Below the pieces are notes generated by a model, which did not search any database, was not told the origin of the DNA, and saw nothing but the letters and a program-made list of their open reading frames with translations. From Thermaerobacter marianensis DSM 12885 (GTDB lineage: Bacteria > Bacillota > Sulfobacillia > Thermaerobacterales > Thermaerobacteraceae): a DNA stretch of 64,000 nt. Position numbers and translations under genes: made by a program. Below, piece by piece: positions 17,240-25,644 of the stretch (positions are counted from its first letter, which is position 1; every line of letters begins with the position of its first letter). Location of the stretch: positions 1,984,001-2,048,000 of the forward strand of contig NC_014831.1 of NCBI RefSeq assembly GCF_000184705.1, read 5' to 3'.

Positions 17240-17953
17240 CTACTGCAAGAAGGGATTGGTCGCCCGCTCCACGGCGATGGTGGTCTCCGGCCCGTGACCG
17301 GGTAGGAGCCGGGTGTCGCCGGGCAGCACCAGAAGCTCCCGGCGGATGCTGTCCAGCAGTGTGGGCAGGTCCCCGCCCGGCAGGTCCGTCCGGCCGATGC
17401 TGCCGGCGAAGAGGGTGTCCCCCGCCAGCACCACCCCCGACGCGACGAAGACCACGTGCCCCGGGCTGTGGCCGGGGGCGAAGCGCACCTCCAGTTCGAT
17501 GCCGCCGAAGGCCAGCCGCTCGCCACCGGCCAGCAGGTGGTCGGCGGGCGGCGCCACCACCGGCTCAAGCCACACCGACAGGTTCCGCTGCGGATCCCCG
17601 AGCCAGTCCGCCTCATGGCGATGGATCCAGACGGGTGCCCCCGTCGCCTCCTTGATCGCCCGCAACCCGCCGATGTGGTCGAAGTGGGCGTGGGTCAGCA
17701 GGACCGCGGCCACGCGGTAGCCCGCGGCCGCCTGCAGCATGGGCTCGGGATCGTGGGGCGCGTCGACGAACACGGCCACGCCGGCCGTGTCGTCCAGCAG
17801 CACGTACCCGTTGGCCTGCACCGGACCCAGGGTGAAGACTTGGATCCGGAAGGGAGCGGCCGGCGGCCCTCCCGGGGCGCCGGTTCCCCGCGGGGGGCGG
17901 GGGTGCGGGTCCCGGGACCGCACCTCACGCGCTTCGTCCGGTGGAACGTCCAT
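17240..17953 (-). CDS. MBL-fold metallo-hydrolase (glyoxalase II-like)
   Basis: 237 residues. Metal-binding motifs are complete: THAHFDHIGG (HxHxDH), the His in FAPGHSPGHVVF, the Asp in LAGDTLFAGSIGRTDLPGGD and the final His in LLPGHGPET. The closing motifs place it in the YqgX/glyoxalase II-like group. The substrate is unknown; thioester hydrolysis is plausible. ATG 17953 lies 2 bases after the lipB stop, so it is translationally coupled to the lipoate genes; a role in hydrolysing acyl thioesters made by that pathway would be inference only. The first 30 residues are Pro/Arg-rich. Confidence 0.85.
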   Translation of the reverse strand: MDVPPDEAREVRSRDPHPRPPRGTGAPGGPPAAPFRIQVFTLGPVQANGYVLLDDTAGVAVFVDAPHDPEPMLQAAAGYRVAAVLLTHAHFDHIGGLRAIKEATGAPVWIHRHEADWLGDPQRNLSVWLEPVVAPPADHLLAGGERLAFGGIELEVRFAPGHSPGHVVFVASGVVLAGDTLFAGSIGRTDLPGGDLPTLLDSIRRELLVLPGDTRLLPGHGPETTIAVERATNPFLQ

Positions 17954-17955
17954 CG

Positions 17956-18849
17956 TCACGACCTCACCTCGACCTTCCGGAGATCCGGGGACTCCGGCAC
18001 GCCACCCCAGGCGCTCAGCCACCCCGGATCGGATACCCACTCCAGCTGGCGGTCCAGGACGCGGGCCAGTTCTTCCGCGGCCACCCGGGCCACCTGCTCC
18101 AGCGGCGGTGCATGGCCCAGCAGCCGGGCCATGGAGGTCACCCCGCGGTCGGTGATGCCACAGGGGATGATCCCGCCGAAGAAGGCAAGGTCCGGCGCCA
18201 CGTTGAGCGCGAATCCGTGCCAGGTGATGCCCCGGCTGACCCGGATGCCGATGGCGGCGATCTTCTCGCGGCCCACCCACACGCCCACGTTGCCGTCCTC
18301 GCGGTGGGCGGCGATGCCGAACCGGGCCAGGGTGGCCACCAGCGCCTCCTCCAGGCCGTGGACGTAGCGCTTGAGACCGCCGGGCAGGTTCTTCAGGTCG
18401 ACGATGCCGTAACCCACCAGCTGCCCGGGCCCGTGATAGGTCACCTTGCCGCCGCGGTCGATGTGGAACACCTGGACGCCCAGGCGCCGCCGGGCGTCGG
18501 GGTCCAGGAGGATCTCGTCGTCGCGGCCGCTGCGGCCCACGGTGTAGACCGGCGGGTGCTGCAAAAGGAGGAACAAGTCGGGCAGCCGCCCCTCCCCCCG
18601 GGCCCGCGCCAGCCGCTCCTGGAGCCGCCAGGCGGGCTCGTAGGGGGTGAGGCCTGGAAGCCAGCTGACCCGCAGCACGGGGTGGTCCGCATGCCGGGAG
18701 GCCGCGGGGGCCGCCCGGTCCGCGGAGGCCGTGGCGTCGGGCGCGGAGTGCCCCGGCCGGGGCGCCGGTTCGGCCGGCGGCCCGGCATCCGGCTTCGCCG
18801 TCGCCCGCCATGGACCGCCGCCGGGACGGGAGCCGGCCCGTTCCCTCAT
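17956..18849 (-). CDS. lipB: Octanoyltransferase LipB
   Basis: 297 residues including a 50-residue Ala/Pro-rich N-terminal extension. The LipB signature [19 protein letters not shown] is complete, with the catalytic Cys in [13 protein letters not shown] and the catalytic Lys in [15 protein letters not shown]. It transfers octanoate from acyl carrier protein to lipoyl domains such as that of the E2 encoded at 25645-27138. The ATG overlaps the lipA stop by four bases. The extension includes a near copy of the dispersed motif around 18770. Confidence 0.95.
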   Translation of the reverse strand: MRERAGSRPGGGPWRATAKPDAGPPAEPAPRPGHSAPDATASADRAAPAASRHADHPVLRVSWLPGLTPYEPAWRLQERLARARGEGRLPDLFLLLQHPPVYTVGRSGRDDEILLDPDARRRLGVQVFHIDRGGKVTYHGPGQLVGYGIVDLKNLPGGLKRYVHGLEEALVATLARFGIAAHREDGNVGVWVGREKIAAIGIRVSRGITWHGFALNVAPDLAFFGGIIPCGITDRGVTSMARLLGHAPPLEQVARVAAEELARVLDRQLEWVSDPGWLSAWGGVPESPDLRKVEVRS

Positions 18850-20066
18850 GCCCCCGCCGCACCTCCCACCGCCCCGGTTGCCCGGCCGCCGGCTACCCCG
18901 ATTACCGCCGGGCCCGATGCCGAGGTCTCCCCGGCGCCTGCGGCGGCGGCCACCGTTGCGTCCACGGCGGCCGGCACCGCACCGCCTTGCCGCGCCCGGG
19001 CGCGGTCCGCCTGCTCGTGGGCATGGTAGGAGCTGCGCACCAGCGGGCCCGACTCCACATGGGCGAAGCCCAAGGCCAGCCCGATGCGCTTGAGCTCGGC
19101 GAACTCGTCGGGGTGGTAGTACTTCTCCACCGGCAGGTGGATCGGGTCGCGGGTCGGGCGCAGGTACTGGCCGATGGTGACGATGTCCACCTGATGCGCC
19201 CGCAGATCCCGCAGGGTCTCCAGGATCTCGTCCCAGGTCTCGCCCAGGCCCAGCATCAGCCCCGACTTGGTCTTGATGTGGGGCGCCCGGCGCTTGGATT
19301 CGGCCAGCAGGGCCAGGGACCGGTCGTAGGTGGCGCGGGACCGCACCTTGTCCGAAAGCCGGCGCACCGTCTCCACGTTGTGGTTGAGGATGTCCGGCTC
19401 GGCATCCAGGACCACCTGGAGCGCATCCCAGTCACCGTTGAAGTCGGGGATCAGCACCTCCACCGCCGTGTCCGGGCACCGGCGCCGGATGGCCCGGACG
19501 GTCTCGGCGAAGATGATCGCCCCGCCGTCCCGCAAATCGTCCCGGGCGACGGAGGTCACCACCACGTGCTGCAGGCCGAGGCGCTCGACCGCGTCGGCCA
19601 CCCGCTCGGGCTCCGCCCAGTCCAGCTCCGTGGGCCGGCCCGTGGTGACGGCGCAGAACCGGCAGGCCCGGGTACAGATGTTGCCCAGGATCATGAACGT
19701 CGCCGTCAGGTTCTCGAAGCACTCGTAGATGTTGGGGCAGCGGGCCTCCTCGCAGACGGTGTGCAGGCTCATGCCACGCAGGAGCCGCTTGAGGCGGTTG
19801 TAGTTGGGCCCCTGGGCCAACCGCACCTTGAGCCAGTCGGGATGGCGCCGGCCCGTGGGCGCGGTGGCGGCCGGATCGCCGCCCCGGCCGGGGACGCCGC
19901 CGGACCCGCCGCGGGACTTGCCGTTGGCCCCGCCGGCTGTGGTGAAGCCGGGGGTTTCCGTCGCGGTGGAACCGGCCGACCCGGGGCCGGACGAACCGGC
20001 GGCCGCCGGGCCAGGTCCGGCGTCACCCGCCACCGTTGCCGCGATGGATTGGTTCCAGGCTTCCAC
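18846..20066 (-). CDS. lipA: Lipoyl synthase LipA
   Basis: 406 residues from GTG 20066, against about 290-320 for the family. The core begins at HPDWLKVRL and has both cysteine sets: the auxiliary cluster [12 protein letters not shown] and the radical-SAM CTRACRFC, plus the C-terminal Arg-Ser-Ser-Tyr-His-Ala. It inserts two sulfurs into octanoyl groups. The N-terminal 75 residues are Ala/Gly/Thr-rich and carry an exact 12-mer copy of the dispersed motif (19989-20000), coding Ala-Gly-Ser-Ser. A second low-complexity stretch follows the core. AAGGTGGG stands eight bases before the GTG. First gene of lipA-lipB-MBL. Confidence 0.95.
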   Translation of the reverse strand: MEAWNQSIAATVAGDAGPGPAAAGSSGPGSAGSTATETPGFTTAGGANGKSRGGSGGVPGRGGDPAATAPTGRRHPDWLKVRLAQGPNYNRLKRLLRGMSLHTVCEEARCPNIYECFENLTATFMILGNICTRACRFCAVTTGRPTELDWAEPERVADAVERLGLQHVVVTSVARDDLRDGGAIIFAETVRAIRRRCPDTAVEVLIPDFNGDWDALQVVLDAEPDILNHNVETVRRLSDKVRSRATYDRSLALLAESKRRAPHIKTKSGLMLGLGETWDEILETLRDLRAHQVDIVTIGQYLRPTRDPIHLPVEKYYHPDEFAELKRIGLALGFAHVESGPLVRSSYHAHEQADRARARQGGAVPAAVDATVAAAAGAGETSASGPAVIGVAGGRATGAVGGAAGA

Positions 20067-20202
20067 TGGGCAATCCCACCTTCGCAGGGGGTGGCAGCCG
20101 TGGCGGCCATCGCCGCAGCTGCCTATGGGGCCTTCGCTGTCGGGGGCAGGGTTCCTCCCCGCCGGTTGCCGGCGGCGGCCGGGGACGGGACGCCGCCGCA
20201 AA

Positions 20203-20246
20203 CACGGCGGAAGGGCCGGGGACCCGTCCCCGGCCCTTCCGCCGTG
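20203..20246 (-). terminator. Long hairpin after the repetitive protein gene
   Basis: CACGGCGGAAGGGCCGGGG (from 20203) and CCCCGGCCCTTCCGCCGTG (to 20246) form a near-perfect stem of about 19 pairs with a small loop; on the minus strand it is followed by TTT. It separates the repetitive gene from lipA. Confidence 0.7.
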
Positions 20247-20281
20247 GTCTGTCCGGTCCGGCCGGCGCGGCCCCCGCCGGC

Positions 20282-21058
20282 TCAGCTGCGGAAGGCGCCG
20301 CCGGTCTGCTCGTTGGCCGTGGCGGACTGCCACCTGGCCGAGTAGTTCTCCGCCGGGTCGTAGCTCTGGGCCGTGGCGCCGTACGGGGCGTGGCGGCTCG
20401 CCCCCGCCCCGCCGGCGCCGTACTGGCCCGCCTGGCTCTGGAACGGGCCGTACGGGGCCGCCGCCGTGGGATGGTACTGCCCGCCGTACTGCCCCGCCTG
20501 CCCGTACTGCCCCGCCTGGCCGTACTGCCCGGCCTGGTTCTCGAACTGGCCGAAGGCCTGCCCGTATTGCCCGGCTTGACCGAACTGCCCCGCCTGGTTC
20601 TGGAAGCCGTACTGGCCTGCCGCGCTGCCCAACTGGCCGCCGGCCTGGCCGTACGGGCCCGCCGCGCTGAAACCGGCCTGGCTGGTCATGCCGCCTGCGC
20701 TCGCCTGGGACTGCCAGCGGGAGCTGTAGTTCTCCGCCGGGTCGTAGCTCTGGGCCGTGGCACCGTATTGGGCGTGACGGCTTGCCCCCGCCCCGCCGGC
20801 GCCGTACTGGCCCGCCTGGTTCTGGAACGGGCCGTACGAGGCTGCGGCCGTGGGGTGGTACTGGCCGCCGTACTGCCCCGCCTGGCCGTACTGCCCCGCC
20901 TGGTTCTGGAACTGCCCGAAGGCCTGGTTCCCCAGGCCCTGGCCGCCGGCCGGCGACTGCCACTGGGACGTGTGCTGCTCCTGCGGGTTGTAAGACTGCG
21001 GCGTGGCCCCGTAGCGCGCGTGGCTCGGGCCACCGAAGGCGTTGGGTTCGTCCACCAT
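20282..21058 (-). CDS. Repetitive Gln/Tyr/Gly/Ala-rich protein, unknown
   Basis: 258 residues, not recognised. It contains no Lys, no Cys and no Ile, only one Val and two Leu. Two kinds of repeat occur. Short GQYGQA and NQAGQYG units fill the middle. A longer motif, HAxYGATxQSYxPxEN followed by a Trp-Gln-Ser, occurs three times (about residues 13-35, 94-116 and 226-248). The stretch from QYHPTAA to RWQS is duplicated almost exactly, giving DNA direct repeats at about 20331-20510 and 20721-20890. No signal peptide is seen. The start is clear: AGGGGGGATC before ATG 21058. A spore coat, spore-core or phase-separating role is possible; it is not a recognisable gamma-type SASP. Confidence 0.8.
   Translation of the reverse strand: MVDEPNAFGGPSHARYGATPQSYNPQEQHTSQWQSPAGGQGLGNQAFGQFQNQAGQYGQAGQYGGQYHPTAAASYGPFQNQAGQYGAGGAGASRHAQYGATAQSYDPAENYSSRWQSQASAGGMTSQAGFSAAGPYGQAGGQLGSAAGQYGFQNQAGQFGQAGQYGQAFGQFENQAGQYGQAGQYGQAGQYGGQYHPTAAAPYGPFQSQAGQYGAGGAGASRHAPYGATAQSYDPAENYSARWQSATANEQTGGAFRS
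20331..20890. repeat. Imperfect direct repeat of about 170 bases
   Basis: Segments about 20331-20510 and 20721-20890 are nearly identical over roughly 170 bases, both starting at the TAGTTCTCCGCCGGGTCGTAG block. Both lie inside the repetitive protein gene, so unequal recombination could change its length. Confidence 0.7.
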
Positions 21059-21474
21059 GATCCCCCCTGACCGCTAGCGGTTTCCAGGGACTAGATTGCG
21101 AAGCCCGCTGGCTGCTATACCTTCCAGTTGCCGCCAGGCCGGCCCGCCCAGCGTCCGCCCGCCTCCCGCAGGCGGGTGCTGGCGGATGAACCGGCGATCC
21201 GGCCCGCAACCATGGGGGCACCCTGCATCAAGGGGGTTGCACAGCCACCGTTCACAACCCGTGGGGGTGGCGAGACGGCCCGTGGCGCGTGGCGATGGCG
21301 AATCGACCCGTGGGTGCATCGCCCGGCGCCCCCGGTCGCCGGGAACGGGGCCGGCGAGCCGGCATCCGCGGTTGGGCGCCTCGCCCCCGGGCCGGTCGGG
21401 ACGGCCGCCCGGGAACGGCCATACAATGCCGTGGCGGCCCAGGCATTCGGACCAACCGGTCCGATCAGGAGGGA
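21059..21474. other. Intergenic region upstream of the repetitive gene and DUF1805
   Basis: 416 bases between two divergent genes. No credible additional gene. A one-mismatch copy of the dispersed motif (GGATGAACCGGC) lies at about 21183. A TACAAT at about 21422 may be the -10 element for the DUF1805 gene. Confidence 0.4.
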
Positions 21475-21855
21475 ATGCCCGTGGGAATGCCCGTGGTGGA
21501 GGTTCGGCCCATCCCCCTCACCGGCGGGACGGCCATCGGCGTCAAGGTGGACCTGCCCAAGACCCGGCTGGTGGCCATCGCCACGCCGGCCGGCTACATC
21601 ATGTGCGGCGCTCTGGACGTGCGCCTGCTGGACGACCTCCTGGGCGCCCGGCGCATCGTGGCCGGCCGCGCCCTGGGGGTCCGCGACTTCGACGACCTGC
21701 TCGACCGGCCGCTGGAGTCGGTCACGCACACGGCCCGGGCGATAGGGATCCAACCCGGCATGAAGGGCCGCGAGGCCCTGGAACGGCTCCTGGCGGTCGA
21801 ACCGGCCCCCGCGCCCGGGCCCGCGGCCGGGGGCGCGGGGGCGGCGGCGGGATAG
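21475..21855 (+). CDS. DUF1805 (YunC-like) protein
   Basis: 126 residues. The DUF1805 pattern is seen: GVKVDLPKTRLVAIATPAGYIMCGALDV followed by a RIVAGRALGVRDFDDLL region, with the conserved Gly-Tyr-Ile-Met-Cys-Gly centre. These small alpha/beta proteins are of unknown function. CAGGAGGGA precedes ATG 21475; a second ATG lies four codons on. The C-terminal 25 residues are Pro/Ala/Gly-rich and include a one-mismatch copy of the dispersed motif at about 21794. Confidence 0.8.
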   Translation: MPVGMPVVEVRPIPLTGGTAIGVKVDLPKTRLVAIATPAGYIMCGALDVRLLDDLLGARRIVAGRALGVRDFDDLLDRPLESVTHTARAIGIQPGMKGREALERLLAVEPAPAPGPAAGGAGAAAG

Positions 21856-22166
21856 CGACCGGCCCGAGCGCGCATCCGTGGGGCGGGCCGGCACGCCCCC
21901 AGTGGACCGCGTGCGGTCCCGCCGCCCCTCGCGCCGGGGGCACGCGGGGGACACGCAGGTGACACACCGGGGGCCCTTGGAGGGCACGCCGCCGGAACGC
22001 CGCCGGTGCCGCCCGCCCTCCCGCACAAACCCGTGAGGGCGCGGGCACGGCTGCGGGCAAGACGCCCGCCGGCGGGCCCGCCGAAGGCCCGTATAAAGGT
22101 TGAGAGGGCCGGTTCCTCCGCGGAACCGGCCCCCGTTGCTCCGTGCGTTACCGGCCGGGGATGGGT
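21856..22166. other. Convergent intergenic region with motif-bearing hairpin
   Basis: No gene seen. The only strong element is a perfect palindrome at 22107-22131, where GGCCGGTTCC pairs with GGAACCGGCC around five bases. Its left arm is a one-mismatch form of the dispersed motif. It may terminate both neighbours; on the minus strand it is followed by CCTTTAT. Confidence 0.5.
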
Positions 22167-22775
22167 TTACGACCGGTGGGGCTCCCGGGCCGCCTCCCCG
22201 GACCAGGCCGGTTGCGGCGGCGCGGCGAAGACCGGGTCGTCCAGCACCCGGGCGACGCGCGGGTAGGCCACCAGCGCCAGGACGCCCGTCAGCAGGCCTT
22301 TGATCAGGTTGAAGGGCGTGATGGCCGTCACCACCGTGGCCCCCACCTGCTCGGCGGGCACCCCCCACAGGGGCAGGAAGACGAAGTAGTTGCCCACCGC
22401 CATCACCGCGCTGGTGCTGACGGTGCCCACCAGCACGGCCAGGCCGAGGGCCCACCGGGTTCCGAGCCTGCGGTACACCCAGGCCGCCGGCACCACGTAG
22501 GCCACGGCAGCCAGCAAGTTGGCCGACACGCCGATCCACCCCGCCGTGGACTTGCCCGAAAAGAGGAACAGCAGGTCCTTGACCAGGGCCACGGTGGCGC
22601 CCGCCGCGGGGCCGAAGGCGAAGCCGCCCATCAGGACGGGCAGATCGCCGGGATCGTACTTGAGGTACGCCGGGATGAAGGGCAGAAGCGGGGTCAGCTG
22701 GATCTCCCACAGCATGAGCAGGAACGCCATGGACGCCAGCAGCGCCAGGCGCACCATGCGACGAACCACCGGCAT
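22167..22775 (-). CDS. ribU: Riboflavin ECF transporter S component RibU
   Basis: 202 residues with about six membrane helices. It begins with Arg-rich residues and a helix, followed by PFIPAYLKYDPGDLPVLMGGFAFGP, a stretch typical of RibU-type S components (Lys-Tyr-Asp near the ligand site), then ALVKDLLFL. It binds riboflavin and works with the energising module EcfA/EcfT, not seen here. ATG 22775 follows GCAGGGGG. The FMN riboswitch upstream makes the substrate assignment strong. The last 30 residues are a variable polar tail. Confidence 0.9.
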   Translation of the reverse strand: MPVVRRMVRLALLASMAFLLMLWEIQLTPLLPFIPAYLKYDPGDLPVLMGGFAFGPAAGATVALVKDLLFLFSGKSTAGWIGVSANLLAAVAYVVPAAWVYRRLGTRWALGLAVLVGTVSTSAVMAVGNYFVFLPLWGVPAEQVGATVVTAITPFNLIKGLLTGVLALVAYPRVARVLDDPVFAAPPQPAWSGEAAREPHRS

Positions 22776-22806
22776 GCACCCCCTGCGGAGAGCGTGCGGG
22801 CGGGCA

Positions 22807-22845
22807 TAAAAAAGCCCGTCCCGCCCAGCCCTTCGGGGGAACGGA
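22807..22845 (-). terminator. Riboswitch-controlled terminator before ribU
   Basis: On the minus strand CCGTTCCC and GGGACGG pair across a GC-rich loop, followed by GGGC and TTTTTT. It lies 30 bases before the ribU ATG and is the likely off-switch of the FMN riboswitch. Confidence 0.65.
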
Positions 22846-23096
22846 CGCAGGTGGACCCGTATTGCGATGCCCGTCGGGTCGTCGATCTCCCGGTTCGGCG
22901 AGCGCAGCGACACGGGCCGCCGCAACGCCGCAACTCGGGCCGCCGGCAGCCTGTGGCATGGCCCGCGGCCGCACCAAGGAGCCGGAACCGCGACCGCGGC
23001 AGCCGCGGCCGCGCCGGGAAGCCGCCCGCGCACGCCACACGCAGCGGACACCACGCGACTCGCCGCGGTGCGCCGCGCTCGTCCGGGAAATCCCGC

Positions 23097-23313
23097 GTCC
23101 CTTCCTTCTCCCATCCGGACTATCACCGTCGGCTCCGGCTTCTCACCGGGATCGGCCGCGCCCTTCACCGTGCCTCCGCGCCGGGCCGGCCCTCCGGCCA
23201 CGGCCCCGCCATGGGCACTCCGGAACGCGGTTCGCGGGCTGGTGCGGTCGCGCCCGGGTGGCGCGCCGCCATCACCGCCGGTCGGGACTTTCACCCTGCC
23301 CCGAAGGAAGGTC
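23097..23313 (-). ncRNA. FMN riboswitch (RFN element)
   Basis: On the minus strand the conserved blocks appear in order: CCTTCGGGGCAGGGTGAA, then AGTCCCGACCGGCGGT, then AGCCCGCGAA, then CCCGGTGAGAAGCCGGAGCC followed by GACGGTGATAGTCCGGATGG and the closing GAGAAGGAAGG. The closing helix GACCTTCCTTC/GAAGGAAGG is intact. The class binds FMN and represses riboflavin synthesis or transport. The regulated gene is ribU; the 320-base gap to its start contains the terminator at 22807-22845. Confidence 0.95.
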
Positions 23314-23363
23314 GTCTGGTTTTGAGGTGAGGGCCGTCCGGACGAGTACCCACCTCTGCCTCC

Positions 23364-23369
23364 ACTATA
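23364..23369 (-). promoter_or_regulatory. -10 element of the riboswitch transcript
   Basis: TATAGT on the minus strand about 50 bases upstream of the aptamer. No clear -35 at standard spacing. Confidence 0.4.
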
Positions 23370-23393
23370 CCAGACCGGGCAAGGGGTGGTTCG

Positions 23394-23438
23394 CCACGAG
23401 TCAGGTCCTTTCTCCACGAGTCAAGTCCTTTGGACTTG
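23394..23438. repeat. Direct repeat and dyad upstream of the riboswitch
   Basis: CCACGAGTCAGGTCCTTT (23394-23411) is repeated as CCACGAGTCAAGTCCTTT (23414-23431) with a 20-base period. The second copy forms a dyad with the following GGACTTG (CAAGTCC-TTT-GGACTTG). It may be a regulator site shared by ribU and the small + strand gene. Confidence 0.5.
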
Positions 23439-23720
23439 CTCCCACGGAGGACTTGCTGCCATGGCTGCGCCCGCACGGCCAGGATGCCCTTGCCTTCGCT
23501 CCGCACGCCCGGGTGCCGCCCGCGCCCGCCGCTGGCACGGCGTGACCGGCTCGACCCCCATGCCTTGCCCGCGCTGCTACAAGGCGCCGGGCTGCCGGCG
23601 CCCCGTTCCGGGCAGGTTATGCCCGAAGAACCGGGGCGGCCGGTGGTGACCCGGCCGGCCTCTAGCACGTCGCGACGGAGCGGCTGCGGGTGGTCGCAGC
23701 CGCCCGCCGTCGCCTGCGGG

Positions 23721-23924
23721 GTGGTCCAGGTGGGTTGGGCACTGACGCTGATCGTGGTGGGGCTTGCCCTGTTGCTGGTGGCGCGGCTCGGGGTCTTCGC
23801 CTTCACCCTGGGCCTCGGGCTCTTGCCCTTCCTGCTCATCGCCGGCGGGGTCGTCTGGGCCGTCTCCACGGCCCTGGCCCACCGGCGCAACGGCGACCGC
23901 GGCGGACCGGGCGAGCTCACGTAG
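23721..23924 (+). CDS. Small two-helix membrane protein
   Basis: About 67 residues, unrecognised. Two hydrophobic helices, ALTLIVVGLALLLVARLG and GLLPFLLIAGGVVWAV, are joined by a short turn, with a polar Arg/Gly tail. The frame is open further upstream (to 23430), but the upstream residues look non-coding, so I take GTG 23721; its ribosome site is weak. Function unknown. Confidence 0.45.
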   Translation: MVQVGWALTLIVVGLALLLVARLGVFAFTLGLGLLPFLLIAGGVVWAVSTALAHRRNGDRGGPGELT

Positions 23925-24012
23925 ACTGCGACGCCCAACGCCCGGCACCCGGCGCACGGCGCCGCACGGCGCGACCCAGCGTGGCCTGCCGCTCGCCCGC
24001 GCCGGCGCGCCC

Positions 24013-25560
24013 CTACCGCTTCCCCAGCACGTGGATGGCGTGTCCCAGCCCCGCCTCCGCCGCCTCCATCACGGCCTCGCTCAAGGTCGGGTGGGCGTGG
24101 ATGGTCAGGGCCACGTCCTCCAGGGTCGCCCCCATCTCGATGGCCAGGGCCAGCTCGGCCACCAGATCCGACGCCTCCGGTCCCACGATCCCCGCGCCGA
24201 GCAACACCTTCGTCTCGCGGTCCGCCACCAGTTTGACGAACCCGTCCCGCTCCCCCAGGGTCAGGGCCCGGCCGTTGGCGGCGTAGGGAAACCGCCCCAC
24301 CACCGGCTCGTAGCCCTGCTGGCGCGCCTGCGCCTCGGTCAGCCCCACCGTGGCGATCTCCGGGTCGGTGAAGACCGGCGCCGGCACGGCGACGTAGTCG
24401 GCTGCCGAGGGCAGCCCTGCGAGGACCTCCGCCGCCACGATCCCCTCCCGGCTCGCCTTGTGGGCCAGCATGGGGCCCGGCGCGATGTCGCCGATGGCGA
24501 AGATGTGCGGCTGGGTGGTGCGGAGCTGCGCGTCCACCTTCACGCGCCCGCGCTCGTCCAGCTGGACGCCGGCCAGCTCAAGCCCCAGCCCGTCGGTGTT
24601 GGGCCGCCGTCCCACGCTGACCAGCACGGCGTCGGCCACCACGGCCTGTTCGTCCGCCGCGGGCGCCCCCGCACCCGCCCTGGCCGCGCCGGCTCTCGCC
24701 CCCGCCGCGCCGCCGCCCGGCCCGCCGGCACCCCCGGCCCCGGACGAACCGGCTCCCTCACCCCGCGGCTCGGGCCGGAACACCACCCGCACCCCCTCGC
24801 CGCCGGGCTCTTGCTCCCAGCCCAGCACCCGCACCCCCGTATGGACCTTGACGCCCAGCTGGCGCAGGCGCCGGGCCACTACCTGCACCAGCTCGGGGTC
24901 CGTGCCGGGCAGCAGCTGATCCGCCAGCTCCAGCACCGTCACCTCCGACCCCAGCTTGGCGAAGGCGGTGCCCAGCTCGAGGCCAATGTACCCCCCGCCG
25001 ATCACGACCAGCCGCAGGGGCAGGTGGTCCAGGGCCAGGGCGTCGGTGGAATCCAGAATGCGCACGCCGTCGAAGGCGAAGCCCGGCAGTTCCACGGGCC
25101 GCGAGCCCGTGGCCAGGATGCAATGCTTGAAGCGGTAGACCTCGTTGCCGCCGCCGGGGTTCTCCACCAGCACCTGGTTCGGCCCGGTGAAGGTGGCGCG
25201 GCCCTTGACCACGGTGACGCCGTTGCCCTTGAGCAGCTGCTCCACGCCGCCCGTCAGCCGCTGCACCACCGACTGCTTCCAGCCCTGCAGGCGGCTGAAG
25301 TCCAGGCGCGCGCCCTCGACCACGATGCCGCGCTCCGCCTCCCGGGACAGGCGGTGATAGGCCTTGGCGGCGTCGATCAGGGCCTTGGAGGGAATGCAGC
25401 CCACGTTGAGGCATACGCCGCCCAGGCGGTCCTTTTCGACCAGGGTGACGTCCTTGCCCAGCTGGGCGGCGCGGATGGCCGCCACGTAACCGCCGGGTCC
25501 TCCGCCGATGACCAGGACTTCCGTTTCCGTTGCCACTTCGCCGACGACCATCGCCCGCAT
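24013..25560 (-). CDS. lpdA: Dihydrolipoamide dehydrogenase (E3)
   Basis: 515 residues against about 470 usual. FAD motif VIGGGPGGYVAAIRAAQLG, redox-active GGVCLNVGCIPSKAL, NAD motif VVIGGGYIGLELGTAFAKLG, the second FAD motif FAIGDIAPGPMLAHKAS and the catalytic HAHPTLSEAVMEA are all present. The extra length is a 45-residue Gly/Ala insert (about residues 262-306) inside the NAD domain, just before VVADAVLVSVGRRPN. It carries an exact 12-mer copy of the dispersed motif (24742-24753), coding Ala-Gly-Ser-Ser. ATG 25560 has GGGAGTGA upstream. Last gene of the pdh operon; reoxidises the lipoyl arm with NAD+. Confidence 0.95.
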   Translation of the reverse strand: MRAMVVGEVATETEVLVIGGGPGGYVAAIRAAQLGKDVTLVEKDRLGGVCLNVGCIPSKALIDAAKAYHRLSREAERGIVVEGARLDFSRLQGWKQSVVQRLTGGVEQLLKGNGVTVVKGRATFTGPNQVLVENPGGGNEVYRFKHCILATGSRPVELPGFAFDGVRILDSTDALALDHLPLRLVVIGGGYIGLELGTAFAKLGSEVTVLELADQLLPGTDPELVQVVARRLRQLGVKVHTGVRVLGWEQEPGGEGVRVVFRPEPRGEGAGSSGAGGAGGPGGGAAGARAGAARAGAGAPAADEQAVVADAVLVSVGRRPNTDGLGLELAGVQLDERGRVKVDAQLRTTQPHIFAIGDIAPGPMLAHKASREGIVAAEVLAGLPSAADYVAVPAPVFTDPEIATVGLTEAQARQQGYEPVVGRFPYAANGRALTLGERDGFVKLVADRETKVLLGAGIVGPEASDLVAELALAIEMGATLEDVALTIHAHPTLSEAVMEAAEAGLGHAIHVLGKR

Positions 25561-25644
25561 TCACTCCCGTCCCTGGTGTCGCGCCGTCCCGGCCCGCGCG
25601 GACGTGGCTCGCGGGCCCCCTGCCACGCCGGCCGCCGCGCCGGC

